A stretch of DNA of 64,000 nt, from positions 1 to 64,000 of the forward strand of contig NZ_WHUG01000014.1 of the NCBI RefSeq assembly GCF_009380215.1, written 5' to 3'. Origin of the DNA: Rugamonas aquatica (GTDB taxonomy: Bacteria; Pseudomonadota; Gammaproteobacteria; Burkholderiales; Burkholderiaceae_D). The notes under the pieces were generated by a model that saw only the letters and a list, made by a program, of their open reading frames with translations, ran no database searches and was not told where the DNA came from. Both the position numbers and the translations under genes were made by a program. Positions 37,053 through 45,332 of the stretch are shown here, in pieces (the first letter of the stretch is position 1; each line of letters starts with the position of its first letter).

Positions 37053-37373
37053 ATGCGTCTGATCACCCTCGCACTGACAGCCCTGCTGTTGTTGATACAG
37101 TACCCGCTCTGGCTGGGGAAGGGCGGGTGGCTGCGCGTGAAAGACTTCGAAGGCCAGGTTGATACGGCCCACAAGAAAAACGCGGAACTGATCGCCCGCA
37201 ACGCCAAGCTCGACTCCGAAGTGCGCGACCTCAAGGACGGCACCGGCGCAGTGGAGGAGCGTGCTCGCTACGAGCTCAGCATGATTAAGCAAAACGAAAT
37301 CTTCATCCAGATCGTCGGCAAGGGCCAGGCCGCTGCGCTGCCGCCGCTGGCGCCCAAACCTTCCGACCACTGA
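37053..37373 (+). CDS. ftsB: cell division protein FtsB
   Basis: FtsB (106 aa), bitopic division protein forming a complex with FtsL and FtsQ at the septum. The N-terminal membrane segment (LITLALTALLLLIQYPLWLG) is followed by GKGGWLRV and a coiled coil (about residues 30-75) with EARARYELSMIK-like ending (here VEERARYELSMIKQNE), both diagnostic. The C-terminal tail is Pro/Ala-rich. It follows eno after a hairpin, the normal betaproteobacterial order. The next gene, a periplasmic binding protein, starts 8 bases later and may share the transcript. Confidence 0.96.
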   Translation: MRLITLALTALLLLIQYPLWLGKGGWLRVKDFEGQVDTAHKKNAELIARNAKLDSEVRDLKDGTGAVEERARYELSMIKQNEIFIQIVGKGQAAALPPLAPKPSDH

Positions 37374-37380
37374 TTCTTCC

Positions 37381-38178
37381 ATGGCGATCCGCGCTGGCAT
37401 ACTGCTGATGTTGGCCACGCTTACTCCGCTGGCACAGAGTGCCGGTGTTTGCACGCCGCTGCGGGTCGGCTATATGGACCAGAACCGGCCGCCTTACTGG
37501 ATGGGCGAGGGCGAGCAAGTGCCTGAACCGCCCGGCGCGGCGGTGGACCTGATACGCAACGCCGTCATGGGTTCCGGCTTCAACTGCCTGCCGACGCTGG
37601 TGCGCTTGCCGGTGGCGCGCCTGCGGGTGGCGCTGGAGGCGGGCGACATCGACATGACGCCGCTGGCCGAACAACCCAGTTATGCCGCCGAGATCGCGCT
37701 GCCGCGCGACAAGGACGGCCACGTCGACCGCAACCGCGCGCTGCACAACACGGTGGTGGTGCTGGTGCGCGTCAAGGACAAGATACCGTCCAGCGCCAAT
37801 CCCAATGACTACTTCCGCGGCAAGGTGCTGGGTTCGCCGCAAGGCAACTCCTACAATGCGCGCCTGCGCGAAGCCGGCCTGACCATCGACGACGGCGCCC
37901 GCGACCTGGAGCGCAATATCGAGAAGCTCAAGCTGGGGCGGGTGGACGGCGTGGTGGTCAACCTGGTCAAGCCCGAGCATCTGGCCTTGACGCTGAAACG
38001 CTATCACGGCGCGGTGGTGCAGTTGCCGCAGCCCTTGATTAACACGCGGCTGTGGCTGGCGTTCAACGCCGGCTACTACCGCGCCCATCATGACCAGGTC
38101 GAAGCGCTGTGGAGCTGGCTGGACGCGCACCGCGGCCGCCTCGGCGACGTCATGCAAAAATACCGCAAACCGGAGTGA
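37381..38178 (+). CDS. periplasmic solute-binding-like protein
   Basis: Exported protein (265 aa) of the family-3 solute-binding fold. A signal peptide (IRAGILLMLATLTPLAQSA) is followed by LRVGYMDQNRPPYWM, the usual first strand-loop of amino-acid-type binding proteins, and by GDIDMTPLAEQPS and GKVLGSPQGNSYNARLREAG later. No ABC permease or ATPase genes are adjacent, so it may serve as an orphan sensor or scavenger. The ATG is 8 bases after the ftsB stop, suggesting shared transcription. The ligand is unknown. Confidence 0.82.
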   Translation: MAIRAGILLMLATLTPLAQSAGVCTPLRVGYMDQNRPPYWMGEGEQVPEPPGAAVDLIRNAVMGSGFNCLPTLVRLPVARLRVALEAGDIDMTPLAEQPSYAAEIALPRDKDGHVDRNRALHNTVVVLVRVKDKIPSSANPNDYFRGKVLGSPQGNSYNARLREAGLTIDDGARDLERNIEKLKLGRVDGVVVNLVKPEHLALTLKRYHGAVVQLPQPLINTRLWLAFNAGYYRAHHDQVEALWSWLDAHRGRLGDVMQKYRKPE

Positions 38179-38182
38179 AGCC

Positions 38183-38578
38183 ATGAGCAATCCCTTGCAC
38201 CAACTCAGCGCCATCAGCCTGTTCGTCGAAGACGTGGCGGCGGCCAAGGCGTTTTATGTCGACGTGTTCGGCGTGCCGGTGGTGTATGAGGATGCGGTAT
38301 CGGCGGCGCTGAAGTTCGAGCAGCTCATCATCAACCTGCTGCATGTGGGGAGCGCGCCGGAGATCATCGCTCCAGGCGTGGTGGCGCCGCGCGACGCCGG
38401 CTCGCGCTTCCAGATCAGCATCTGGGTGCCGGATGTGGATGCGGTCTGCGCCCAATTGCGGCAGCGCGGTGTTACCATTCTGGCAGGCCCCGTCAACCGC
38501 CCCTGGGGCATGCGCACCGCTAACTTTGTCGACCCCGCAGGCCATAGCTGGGAAGTCGCACAACAACTGGAATCCTGA
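38183..38578 (+). CDS. VOC family protein (glyoxalase/bleomycin-resistance fold)
   Basis: Single-domain vicinal-oxygen-chelate protein (131 aa). Paired beta-alpha-beta-beta-beta modules are visible: the first begins LHQLSAISLFVEDVAAAKAF, the second FQISIWVPDVDAVCAQL and ends FVDPAGHSWEVAQQL, with a likely metal ligand Glu near the end. The start is ATG 38183, just 4 bases after the preceding stop; an open frame extends upstream into the neighbouring gene and is ignored. A broken second VOC gene follows 2 bases later. The substrate is not identifiable. Confidence 0.88.
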   Translation: MSNPLHQLSAISLFVEDVAAAKAFYVDVFGVPVVYEDAVSAALKFEQLIINLLHVGSAPEIIAPGVVAPRDAGSRFQISIWVPDVDAVCAQLRQRGVTILAGPVNRPWGMRTANFVDPAGHSWEVAQQLES

Positions 38579-38580
38579 CT

Positions 38581-38667
38581 ATGCTGCATCACATTTCCTT
38601 CGGCGTGCGCGATCTCGCGCTCGCCGGCGCCTTCCATGCCGCCGCGCTGCGCGTCGGCCGCCATTGA
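38581..38667 (+). pseudogene. VOC gene remnant with internal deletion
   Basis: An 87-base frame starts MLHHISFGVRDLALAGAF, exactly the N-terminus of a VOC-family protein. It then passes directly into FHAAALRVG, a segment that normally lies near the C-terminal third, and stops. The junction sits in GCGCCTTC-type sequence, so an internal deletion between short repeats is likely. At 28 residues it cannot fold as a VOC domain. Confidence 0.55.
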
Positions 38668-38746
38668 TGCAAAGCCAGTCTTGTGAACCGCCTCGGTGAA
38701 TACGCATAAGCTAGAATAAGCACCCCTTACGTTATTCGAGTCTGGC

Positions 38747-39661
38747 TTGAGAGTCTTATTTTTTGTCGCATTGCTGGCGGCTGGCACAGCCGGCGCAGCC
38801 ACCGTCGGCCCGAAGGCGCACGGCCCGGAAGTGCTGCGCGCACAAGTGCTGCTGGACCGCGCACACTTTTCCACCGGCGAAATGGACGCCGCCTACGGCA
38901 GCAATATGCGCCAGGCCATACGCGGCTTCCAGAAGCTGCACCAGCTGCCGCTGACTGGCGTGGTCGATGCCGCCACCTGGACTGAGCTGGAGCGCGACCA
39001 GGCGCCCGTGCTGGACAGCTACACCATCACCGCACAAGACATCGCCGGACCCTACACGCCCATCCCGGCCGGCATGATGGCCAAGTCCAAGCTGCCCGCG
39101 CTGGGCTACGCCAGCCTGGCCGAAGCGCTGGGCGAGCGCTTCCACTCCAGCCCCGACCTGCTGCGCCGCCTCAACCCCGGCAAATCGCTGACGCGCGCCG
39201 GCACCCGCATCACCGTTCCCAACGTGGCCGCCGCCAAGCCGCTGCCGAAAGCCAGCTCCATCCTGGTCGATGCGAAGGACGGCACGCTGACGCTGCTCGA
39301 CGCGGGCGGCATGCCGTTCGCGCAATTCCCCGCCAGCACAGGCAGCAAGCACGACCCGCTGCCCGAAGGCCGCTGGCAGGTGCGCGGCGTCGCCACCGAT
39401 CCCGAATACCGCTACAACCCCAAGCTGTTCTGGGACGCCAGGGCGGGCGACGCCAAGGCCCGCCTCGCGGCCGGCCCCAACAACCCGGTCGGCGTCGCGT
39501 GGATAGAACTGAGCAAGGAACACTACGGCATCCACGGCACGCCCGAGCCAGGCAAGATCGGCAAGACCCAGTCGCACGGCTGCATCCGCCTCACCAACTG
39601 GGACGTGATGGCCGTGGTCCACTCCATCGCGCGCGGCGCGGTGGTGTTATTGCAAGAGTAG
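38747..39661 (+). CDS. L,D-transpeptidase (YkuD) with peptidoglycan-binding domain
   Basis: Exported L,D-transpeptidase family protein (304 aa) that would cross-link peptidoglycan or attach proteins to it. Domains in order: signal peptide (LFFVALLAAGTAGA), PG_binding_1 (residues ~25-80, with AIRGFQKLHQLPLTGVVD), a LysM-like stretch (~95-155, FHSSPDLLRRLNPG), and the YkuD catalytic domain with GIHGTPEP and SHGCIRLTN, whose Cys is the nucleophile. The start is a TTG at 38747; there is no in-frame ATG before the signal peptide and only a weak ribosome-binding site. It follows the VOC remnant. Confidence 0.9.
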   Translation: MRVLFFVALLAAGTAGAATVGPKAHGPEVLRAQVLLDRAHFSTGEMDAAYGSNMRQAIRGFQKLHQLPLTGVVDAATWTELERDQAPVLDSYTITAQDIAGPYTPIPAGMMAKSKLPALGYASLAEALGERFHSSPDLLRRLNPGKSLTRAGTRITVPNVAAAKPLPKASSILVDAKDGTLTLLDAGGMPFAQFPASTGSKHDPLPEGRWQVRGVATDPEYRYNPKLFWDARAGDAKARLAAGPNNPVGVAWIELSKEHYGIHGTPEPGKIGKTQSHGCIRLTNWDVMAVVHSIARGAVVLLQE

Positions 39662-39736
39662 TGACATTTCAATAGATTTCCAAAAGGAAATTTTTTGTAC
39701 AATCGGGCCGTCGATTCTTCATGAGAACAATCCTCC

Positions 39737-40048
39737 ATGACCCGCTTACTACTGACCATCACCTTGCTCTGCGCCAGCGCCGCCGGCCACGCGCAAGTCT
39801 ACAAATGGGCCGACGCCCAGGGCCGCATCCACTACACCGACAACAAGGACGATGCCGGCGATTTGCCCATCGCTGAGTTGAAGATGAACGGCCAGCCGAC
39901 CGTGCTGCCGGCGCCGCAAGCCCATGGCCCGACCTGGCAGCAGCGCGACGCCGAGTTCAGGCAGCGCCTGCAATACAAGCTGCTGGCCCCCGGCTTCCGA
40001 CCGCGCCGACAGGTCGCGCACGAGCAGGTGGGGGAGCGCCAGTCCTGA
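39737..40048 (+). CDS. DUF4124 domain exported protein
   Basis: Small secreted protein (103 aa) with a signal peptide (MTRLLLTITLLCASAAGHA) and a DUF4124 domain: VYKWADAQGRIHYTDNK is the family signature (YKW.D..G..HY.D). The remainder is Pro/Gln/Arg-rich and probably unstructured. DUF4124 proteins are common in betaproteobacteria and their role is unknown. It is a stand-alone gene between the L,D-transpeptidase and the NHLP-domain gene. Confidence 0.82.
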   Translation: MTRLLLTITLLCASAAGHAQVYKWADAQGRIHYTDNKDDAGDLPIAELKMNGQPTVLPAPQAHGPTWQQRDAEFRQRLQYKLLAPGFRPRRQVAHEQVGERQS

Positions 40049-40177
40049 CTGCTAGTTGTGTGGGGTCGTGTGGCGCAAACACAGCAGGCTCGTTTATGTC
40101 GCTGGCATGGACACGGTCGCCGGGCTACAATCAACGCTCATCGTTGTTTTTTGGATAACCTTTTGAAAGGGACTACC

Positions 40178-41374
40178 ATGGCGACACCTGAGCAACTGGC
40201 GCAAGTGAAGGAAAATATCAGCAACCTGATGGACCTGACCAACCATGTGCACGACTACATGCAGGACGTCCTCAACGGGGTCTACCAGGAGCTGTCGCAG
40301 GATGCCTCGCCGGATCCTGGGCAGAAAGAACTGTCCACGTTTTTCACTGCGGTGTTCACTTGCATCGGACTGCTTGATTTCCCAGGCGCGGGTATCTTCG
40401 GCACCTTCCTCGGCACGTTCTTCGGCGCTTACTCCGGCCCGGACGAGCCGCCCAGCCTGAAATCCACGTTTGGCTCGCTGTGGCTGCGCATGGACCAGAC
40501 TTTCCTGCAGGCCAATGACGATCTGTCGCTCATCCATGCCGATCCGGCCGCCTACTGGAACAAGAGTTATACCAATCCGCTGAATCAGCATAGCGCGCCG
40601 GTCTCCAGCTTGGGCGATCCCAAAGTGACCCTGCCTGCCAAGTCTGATCCGAAATTCCAGAAAATAACAGACGCCATCATCAACAAGTCCTGGTATGAAA
40701 CGACGCGCATCACCATCGGCCAGAAGTTCCATATCGCGCTGGTCACTACCCAGCCGGCGACCCCGTTTCTGACTGGGGAGACCGACGCCCAATTCGCGCA
40801 GTTCGGCGCTGACAGCATCGGCAAAAAAACCTACAGCTATTTCGCGTCACGCCACGCCTTCACTACAAATTGCTGCAAAGATCCTTTGGACGGCATACAG
40901 TACTCGCAATTCGGCCTCAGGACGTCGAATGGATGGGCCGCGCCGGATCTGTGCGCGTGGCTGTTCCGAGACAACCAGTTTGGTACGGTTACCAATCCGC
41001 TGGGCATTGCAAACCGTTTCGAGGTGTTTACCCAATGGAAAATTCCGGGAACCGATTTGATACTAAACTGGCCTGGCTCCGTCTGGTCCGCGGCCCCGGC
41101 CGTCTTGTCGCCGCAAGACCAGGAGCATGCCCAAGCTTGGAACCACCTGCTCGAAGGCACCTCCCGGCAGGAATTGGAGAAGCGACTGATACGTAAATTC
41201 TACGCAGACCCCGCCTTCGCCCGCGCACTGATCAGCGAGCCGGAAAAGGCCATCGCGGCCGAATTGGGTGTGGAACTGCCATCGCTCGTCAAGGTCGAAG
41301 TACTGCGCGAAACGCCCGGCAACTACAAGCTGGTCATTCCAACTGTTGGCCTTGCCGCTTATCTCGCGCCGTAA
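40178..41374 (+). CDS. unknown protein with hydrophobic N-terminal region and C-terminal NHLP-like domain
   Basis: 398-residue protein, family not recognised as a whole. Residues 1-50 are helical and polar (KENISNLMDLTNHVHDYMQD). Residues 54-85 are Phe/Gly-rich and hydrophobic (LLDFPGAGIFGTFLGTFFG) and could insert in a membrane. Residues ~90-325 form an aromatic-rich domain with a CC pair near 245. The last 70 residues (328-398) closely resemble the nitrile-hydratase-like leader (NHLP) domain of RiPP precursors: ELEKRLIRKFYADPAFARAL, then ELGVELPSLVKVEVL and NYKLVIPT. Normally that domain is N-terminal with a core after it; here it ends the protein. ATG 40178 follows AAAGG; no signal peptide. 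No RiPP-modification genes adjoin. Confidence 0.7.
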   Translation: MATPEQLAQVKENISNLMDLTNHVHDYMQDVLNGVYQELSQDASPDPGQKELSTFFTAVFTCIGLLDFPGAGIFGTFLGTFFGAYSGPDEPPSLKSTFGSLWLRMDQTFLQANDDLSLIHADPAAYWNKSYTNPLNQHSAPVSSLGDPKVTLPAKSDPKFQKITDAIINKSWYETTRITIGQKFHIALVTTQPATPFLTGETDAQFAQFGADSIGKKTYSYFASRHAFTTNCCKDPLDGIQYSQFGLRTSNGWAAPDLCAWLFRDNQFGTVTNPLGIANRFEVFTQWKIPGTDLILNWPGSVWSAAPAVLSPQDQEHAQAWNHLLEGTSRQELEKRLIRKFYADPAFARALISEPEKAIAAELGVELPSLVKVEVLRETPGNYKLVIPTVGLAAYLAP

Positions 41375-41421
41375 GCATGGTCCGGAGCTCCGCTACGCTA
41401 AAATGACAACAGGAGGTGCGT

Positions 41422-41811
41422 ATGACTATCCATCTTGATCATTTGTTGATACCCGTGCGCGACAAGATCGCCGCGGCAAAGCAGCTGGCGGAACTGCTGG
41501 ACGTGCCCTGGTCGAGCACCGGCGTCGGCCCCTTCGCGCCGGTGTTCGTCAGCGACAGCCTGACCATCGACTTCGACCAGTGGCCGGGACCCATCCCGCT
41601 GCAGCACTATTGCTTCCGCGTGCAGCAGGCGGACTTCGACGCCATCCTCGGCCGCATCAAGGCCGCCGGCATCCCTTATCGCAGCTCGGTGTTTGCGGAT
41701 AACGACAACCAGATCGGCAGCTACAACGGCGGCAGCATCGTCTATTGGAATCAGCCCGACGGCCACCAGTGGGAAATCCTGACCGTCAGCTACGCCCGCC
41801 CCGAGGCCTGA
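41422..41811 (+). CDS. VOC family protein
   Basis: Short VOC-fold protein (129 aa). IHLDHLLIPVRDKIAAAKQL forms the first module and LQHYCFRVQQADFDAIL the second, ending YWNQPDGHQWEILTVSY, where His and Glu are typical metal ligands. AGGAGG (41411-41416) precedes ATG 41422; an in-frame GTG at 41416 overlaps the ribosome-binding site and is rejected. It lies upstream of the racemase gene by 77 bases. The substrate is unknown. Confidence 0.88.
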   Translation: MTIHLDHLLIPVRDKIAAAKQLAELLDVPWSSTGVGPFAPVFVSDSLTIDFDQWPGPIPLQHYCFRVQQADFDAILGRIKAAGIPYRSSVFADNDNQIGSYNGGSIVYWNQPDGHQWEILTVSYARPEA

Positions 41812-41888
41812 GCAAAAATACCCGGCGGCGTGTATGCTTGCGGGCCGGGTCCGCACGTCGCGAGGCCGGTCTTGCGGAGGGAGCGCGG

Positions 41889-42581
41889 TTGAAAACGATA
41901 GGCCTGATAGGCGGCATGAGCTGGGAATCGACGGTACCTTACTACCGCCAGATCAACGAGACGGTGAAGCAGCATCTGGGCGGCCTGCACTCGGCCAAGG
42001 TGGTGCTGTACAGCGTGGACTTCCACGAAATCGAACGCCTGCAGCACGCCGGCGACTGGGACGCGGCCGGCGCCGTGCTGGCCGATGCGGCGCGCTCGCT
42101 GCGCGCGGCCGGCGCGGACTTCCTGGTCCTGTGCACCAACACCATGCACAAGGTGGCACCCGCCATCGAGGCGGCGGTGGACATCCCGCTGTTCCACATC
42201 GCCGACCCGACCGCCGCCGAGATCAAGCACGCCGGCTTGCACAAGATCGGCCTGCTGGGCACGCGCTTCACGATGGAGCAAGCCTTCTACAAGGACCGTC
42301 TGCGCGAGCGCCACGGCCTCGACGTGGTGGTGCCCGAGCAGCACGACCGCGACATCGTCCACCGCATCATCTACGAAGAACTGTGCCTGGGCCGCATCGT
42401 CGACAGTTCGCGCGACGAATACCGCCGCATCATCGCTGGCTTGGTGGAGCAGGGCGCGCAGGCTATCATACTGGGCTGCACAGAAATCTCGTTGCTGGTC
42501 GCGCAGCGGGACGCCGCCGTGCCGCTGTTCGACACCACCGCCATCCACGCGCGCAAGGCCGCCGAATGGGCGCTGGCTTAA
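41889..42581 (+). CDS. aspartate/glutamate racemase family protein
   Basis: Amino-acid racemase of the Asp/Glu (YgeA-like) family (230 aa), cofactor-independent, interconverting L- and D-amino acids with two cysteines. The N-terminal KTIGLIGGMSWESTVPYY is diagnostic. Catalytic Cys residues lie in LCTNTMHK and LGCTEISLL. The start is TTG 41889 with GGAGG (41876-41880) eight bases upstream, which also fits the family N-terminus; a longer frame runs back into the VOC gene and is not used. The glutathione transferase gene starts 14 bases after its stop. The preferred amino acid cannot be told from sequence. Confidence 0.9.
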   Translation: MKTIGLIGGMSWESTVPYYRQINETVKQHLGGLHSAKVVLYSVDFHEIERLQHAGDWDAAGAVLADAARSLRAAGADFLVLCTNTMHKVAPAIEAAVDIPLFHIADPTAAEIKHAGLHKIGLLGTRFTMEQAFYKDRLRERHGLDVVVPEQHDRDIVHRIIYEELCLGRIVDSSRDEYRRIIAGLVEQGAQAIILGCTEISLLVAQRDAAVPLFDTTAIHARKAAEWALA

Positions 42582-42595
42582 TTATTGGAGAAAAC

Positions 42596-43222
42596 ATGAA
42601 ATTAATCGGTATGCTGGATTCGCCATACGTGCGCCGCGTGGCCGTCACGCTACAGTTGATGGGAGTGCGCTTCGAACACCAATCGCTGTCGGTGTTCAGC
42701 ACCTACGAACAATTCCGCCAGATCAATCCGGTGGTCAAGGCGCCGACCCTGGTGGCCGACGACGGCACCGTGCTGATGGACTCGACCCTGATCGTGCAAT
42801 ACGCGGAAGCGCTGGCCATGCCGGTCAGCCGCCTGACGCCGTCGATGCCGACCGAACTGATGCGCTCGCTGCGCGTGCTCGGGCTGGCGCTGGCCGCCTG
42901 CGACAAGGGCGTGCAACTGGTGTACGAGCGCATGGTGCGTCCGGCCGAGAAGCTGCACCAGCCGTGGGTGGACCGCGTCACCGCGCAGATGCTGTCGGCC
43001 TTCGACGCGCTGGAAGCCGAGCTGCGCGCCCATCCGCTGTCGGTGGCGGCGCTCGACCATGCCGGCGTGATGACGGCCGTCACCTGGCACTTCATGCAGC
43101 AGATGCTGCCGGAAGTGGTCGATGCATCCCGCTATCCGCTGCAAGCCGAATTCTCGCGCCAGGCCGAAGCGCTGCCAGCCTTCCAGGCCGCGCCGCACGG
43201 CGACACCACCTACATCGCTTAA
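42596..43222 (+). CDS. glutathione S-transferase family protein
   Basis: Cytosolic GST (208 aa). The thioredoxin-like N-terminal domain has MKLIGMLDSPYVRRVAVTLQ, with Ser/Tyr in the S-P-Y position typical of the active site, NPVVKAPTLVADDG (cis-Pro) and the glutathione-binding LMDSTLIVQY. The helical C-terminal domain follows. TTGGAG precedes the ATG. It is in a compact group with the racemase upstream and a gamma carbonic anhydrase 5 bases downstream, probably co-transcribed. The substrate is unknown. Confidence 0.92.
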   Translation: MKLIGMLDSPYVRRVAVTLQLMGVRFEHQSLSVFSTYEQFRQINPVVKAPTLVADDGTVLMDSTLIVQYAEALAMPVSRLTPSMPTELMRSLRVLGLALAACDKGVQLVYERMVRPAEKLHQPWVDRVTAQMLSAFDALEAELRAHPLSVAALDHAGVMTAVTWHFMQQMLPEVVDASRYPLQAEFSRQAEALPAFQAAPHGDTTYIA

Positions 43223-43227
43223 AACAC

Positions 43228-43758
43228 ATGCCCATCTCCAGCTATCTGAACACCAGCCCCGTCCTGGGCGAAAACATTTATCTGCACGCGTCCGCGCAAG
43301 TGATCGGCGACGTGCGCATCGGCCGCGACAGCTCGGTCTGGTGCAACACCGTGCTGCGTGGCGATGTCAACCGCATCGTCATCGGCGAGTGCAGCAATGT
43401 GCAGGATTTCGCCATGGGCCACGTCTCGCACAAGAACGCCGCCAAGCCGGACGGCTCGCCGCTCATCATCGGCGACTACGTGACCATCGGCCACTCGGTG
43501 CTGCTGCACGGCTGCACCATCGGCAATGAATGCCTGATCGGCATGGGCTCCATCATCATGGACGATGTGGTCGTGCAGGACCAGGTGATGGTCGGCGCGG
43601 GCAGCCTGGTCTCGCCAGGCAAGGTGCTGGAAAGCGGCCACCTCTACGTCGGTCGCCCGGCGCAGAAGGTGAGGGCGCTGACCGCCGAAGAAATCGCTTA
43701 TCTGAAATATTCGGCGGAGCACTATGTCCGCGTGAAGAACAACTACCTGGCGGCTTGA
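43228..43758 (+). CDS. gamma carbonic anhydrase family protein (PaaY/YrdA type)
   Basis: Left-handed beta-helix hexapeptide-repeat protein (176 aa) of the gamma carbonic anhydrase family. The zinc-type histidines lie in MGHVSH and the GHSVLLHGC motif, spread over adjacent rungs as in YrdA/PaaY. The helix spans about residues 15-150 and ends with a C-terminal helix (EEIAYLKYSAEHYVRVK). Stand-alone members can be true carbonic anhydrases or thioesterases. It overlaps the convergent phasin-like gene by 16 bases. A second paralogue lies at 61760-62284. Confidence 0.9.
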   Translation: MPISSYLNTSPVLGENIYLHASAQVIGDVRIGRDSSVWCNTVLRGDVNRIVIGECSNVQDFAMGHVSHKNAAKPDGSPLIIGDYVTIGHSVLLHGCTIGNECLIGMGSIIMDDVVVQDQVMVGAGSLVSPGKVLESGHLYVGRPAQKVRALTAEEIAYLKYSAEHYVRVKNNYLAA

Positions 43759-44237
43759 TCGGCGGCGGGCTGCAGTTTCTGGCTGGCCCAATAACCAAAG
43801 TCGACGTCGATGTTCTCCAGCAGCGCCACGAAATTGGTGGCCTGGCTGGTCATCAGGTCGGCCGATTGCGACATCAGGTTGCTCTGCTTCTCCACCAGCT
43901 TGGACATGGTGTTGGCTTGCCGTAGCTGTCCATAGTCCTCGATCAGGATGGCGCAGCCCTTGTGCCAGTTCTCATGCTGCGCATGCAGGCGCTGCACGAT
44001 GGCGGCCTGAAGCTGCGTCCATTCGCTCCAGACGACCGGATCCCACAGCCGCGCCGCCAGCGCCAGGGTCAGGGCGCTGTTGTTGACCAGGTGCGTGGCG
44101 TCTTTCTGCATCAGCCTTTGCGTGGTCGCGGCATGCGCCAGCGGTGCGATCGCATTCGATGCGATGGCGGCGGATTCGGCGACGAAGCCTGATGCGTCGA
44201 GGGCGTTCACGCGGGTAGTGATGGGAAATTTGCTCAT
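43743..44237 (-). CDS. phasin-like protein
   Basis: Small helical, Ala-rich protein without signal or membrane segment (164 aa), resembling phasins that coat PHA granules. Evidence is compositional: amphipathic helices such as SAAIASNAIAPLAHAATTQR, VWSEWTQLQAAIVQRLH and a C-terminal QSNLMSQSADLMTSQATNFV, plus its position immediately downstream of a PHA depolymerase gene (18 bases). ATG 44237 is preferred over the upstream ATG at 44249 because GGAG lies properly before it. A role in granule surface binding is an inference from context. Confidence 0.6.
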   Translation of the reverse strand: MSKFPITTRVNALDASGFVAESAAIASNAIAPLAHAATTQRLMQKDATHLVNNSALTLALAARLWDPVVWSEWTQLQAAIVQRLHAQHENWHKGCAILIEDYGQLRQANTMSKLVEKQSNLMSQSADLMTSQATNFVALLENIDVDFGYWASQKLQPAADQAAR

Positions 44238-44255
44238 TGCATTCTCCATGTTCGC

Positions 44256-45332
44256 TCAAGCGCAAAGGCGGTCAAGCATGGCGTGTATCGCCTTGATCTG
44301 CACCGCATGGCGCGAATAGTACGGCGACGCGGCGTCCTTGTTGCTGTATCCCCACCAATCCCAGCAGCCATCCGGATTCTGGATGGCGCCGTTGTCCGTG
44401 CCTTCGGCTTGCGGATAGAGCACGATGATGTCGTTGCTCTCGGCGATGTTGTTGTAGCCCGTCGTCGTGATGTAGCGGTTGCCGTACGGCGGCTGACTGG
44501 CGATGTCGGCGCGGCCGTTGACGTAGTCGGTGTAGTTGTAGCCTTGCTTGCAGCCGTGCAGGGCGATATGCACGCGCGGCGCTTGCACGGCGCCTTCCAG
44601 CACTCGGGATGGAATATAGGCATAGCCGAAGCGGCTCATGCTGGCCCAGGGCGCATCTTCACCGAGAAACTCCGTCTGGTCGAAGCGCAGCAGCTGGCCG
44701 GTGGCGCGCTCGGCTGGCGCTTTCAGGTCGCCGTAGATATGGCGCAGGATGTCGTGGGATTGCATGAAGCCGCCGTTGTTGATGTAGGGCGGCTGGTTGG
44801 TCTGCAATTCCGAATCTTCCGGGTTGTCCGTGATGATGCTGTGGCCGGCCGGCACGTCGTCGTGGTAGGCGATGTTGTCGCGCTTCACGCCCAGCATTTC
44901 GTAGAACTGGCGGGTTCTCTCCACGACGTCGGAATAGACCACGTCATCCTCGCTGCCGGTGAAGATGTAGAGCCGGTCGTCGGCGAGGTTGGCGATGTCG
45001 TCGATCAGGCCGGCCTGGGCGGTTTCGCGCGCCATCTCGACCAGGCGTTGCGCGTCGGGACCGGTTTGCGGGATCAGCGGGTTCATGCAGATGTACAGGG
45101 AATTTTCGATGCGGGAATCTTCCGCCGTCACCAGTCCGCTGGGCTGGTAAGTTTCGGCGCAGCGGAACGGCCCGCCGGCGATGATGCCCGCGCCCGCGAA
45201 ACTGGCCGAGCGGGCCAGGTGCAGCTGCACGGTCATGAAAGCGCCGGACGACAGGCCGGAGATGGAGTTGTTTCCCTTTGACGCAGCATACGATCCGAGT
45301 TGAACGATTTTCCCGTCTGCACTAGCAACCAT
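44256..45332 (-). CDS. PHA depolymerase-like esterase (type 2 catalytic domain), no signal peptide
   Basis: Serine esterase (358 aa) of the extracellular-type short-chain PHA depolymerase group with a type 2 catalytic domain: the lipase box GLSSGAFMT lies near the N-terminus (about residue 26-34), before the oxyanion-type HGCKQGYNY, and the C-terminal YPQAEGTDNG and NPDGCWDWWGY stretches are typical. Members are normally secreted with substrate-binding domains. This one starts MVASADGKIVQLGS without a signal peptide, so it is probably cytoplasmic or exported by an unknown route. AGGAGG precedes the ATG. Next to the phasin-like gene it suggests intracellular PHA mobilisation. Confidence 0.85.
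   Translation of the reverse strand: MVASADGKIVQLGSYAASKGNNSISGLSSGAFMTVQLHLARSASFAGAGIIAGGPFRCAETYQPSGLVTAEDSRIENSLYICMNPLIPQTGPDAQRLVEMARETAQAGLIDDIANLADDRLYIFTGSEDDVVYSDVVERTRQFYEMLGVKRDNIAYHDDVPAGHSIITDNPEDSELQTNQPPYINNGGFMQSHDILRHIYGDLKAPAERATGQLLRFDQTEFLGEDAPWASMSRFGYAYIPSRVLEGAVQAPRVHIALHGCKQGYNYTDYVNGRADIASQPPYGNRYITTTGYNNIAESNDIIVLYPQAEGTDNGAIQNPDGCWDWWGYSNKDAASPYYSRHAVQIKAIHAMLDRLCA

Noticed and set aside
40178..43758. A RiPP biosynthetic cluster around the NHLP-like gene
   Set aside because: No radical-SAM, cyclodehydratase, lanthionine synthetase, peptidase or NHLP-type ABC transporter was found; neighbours are VOC, racemase, GST and gamma carbonic anhydrase genes.
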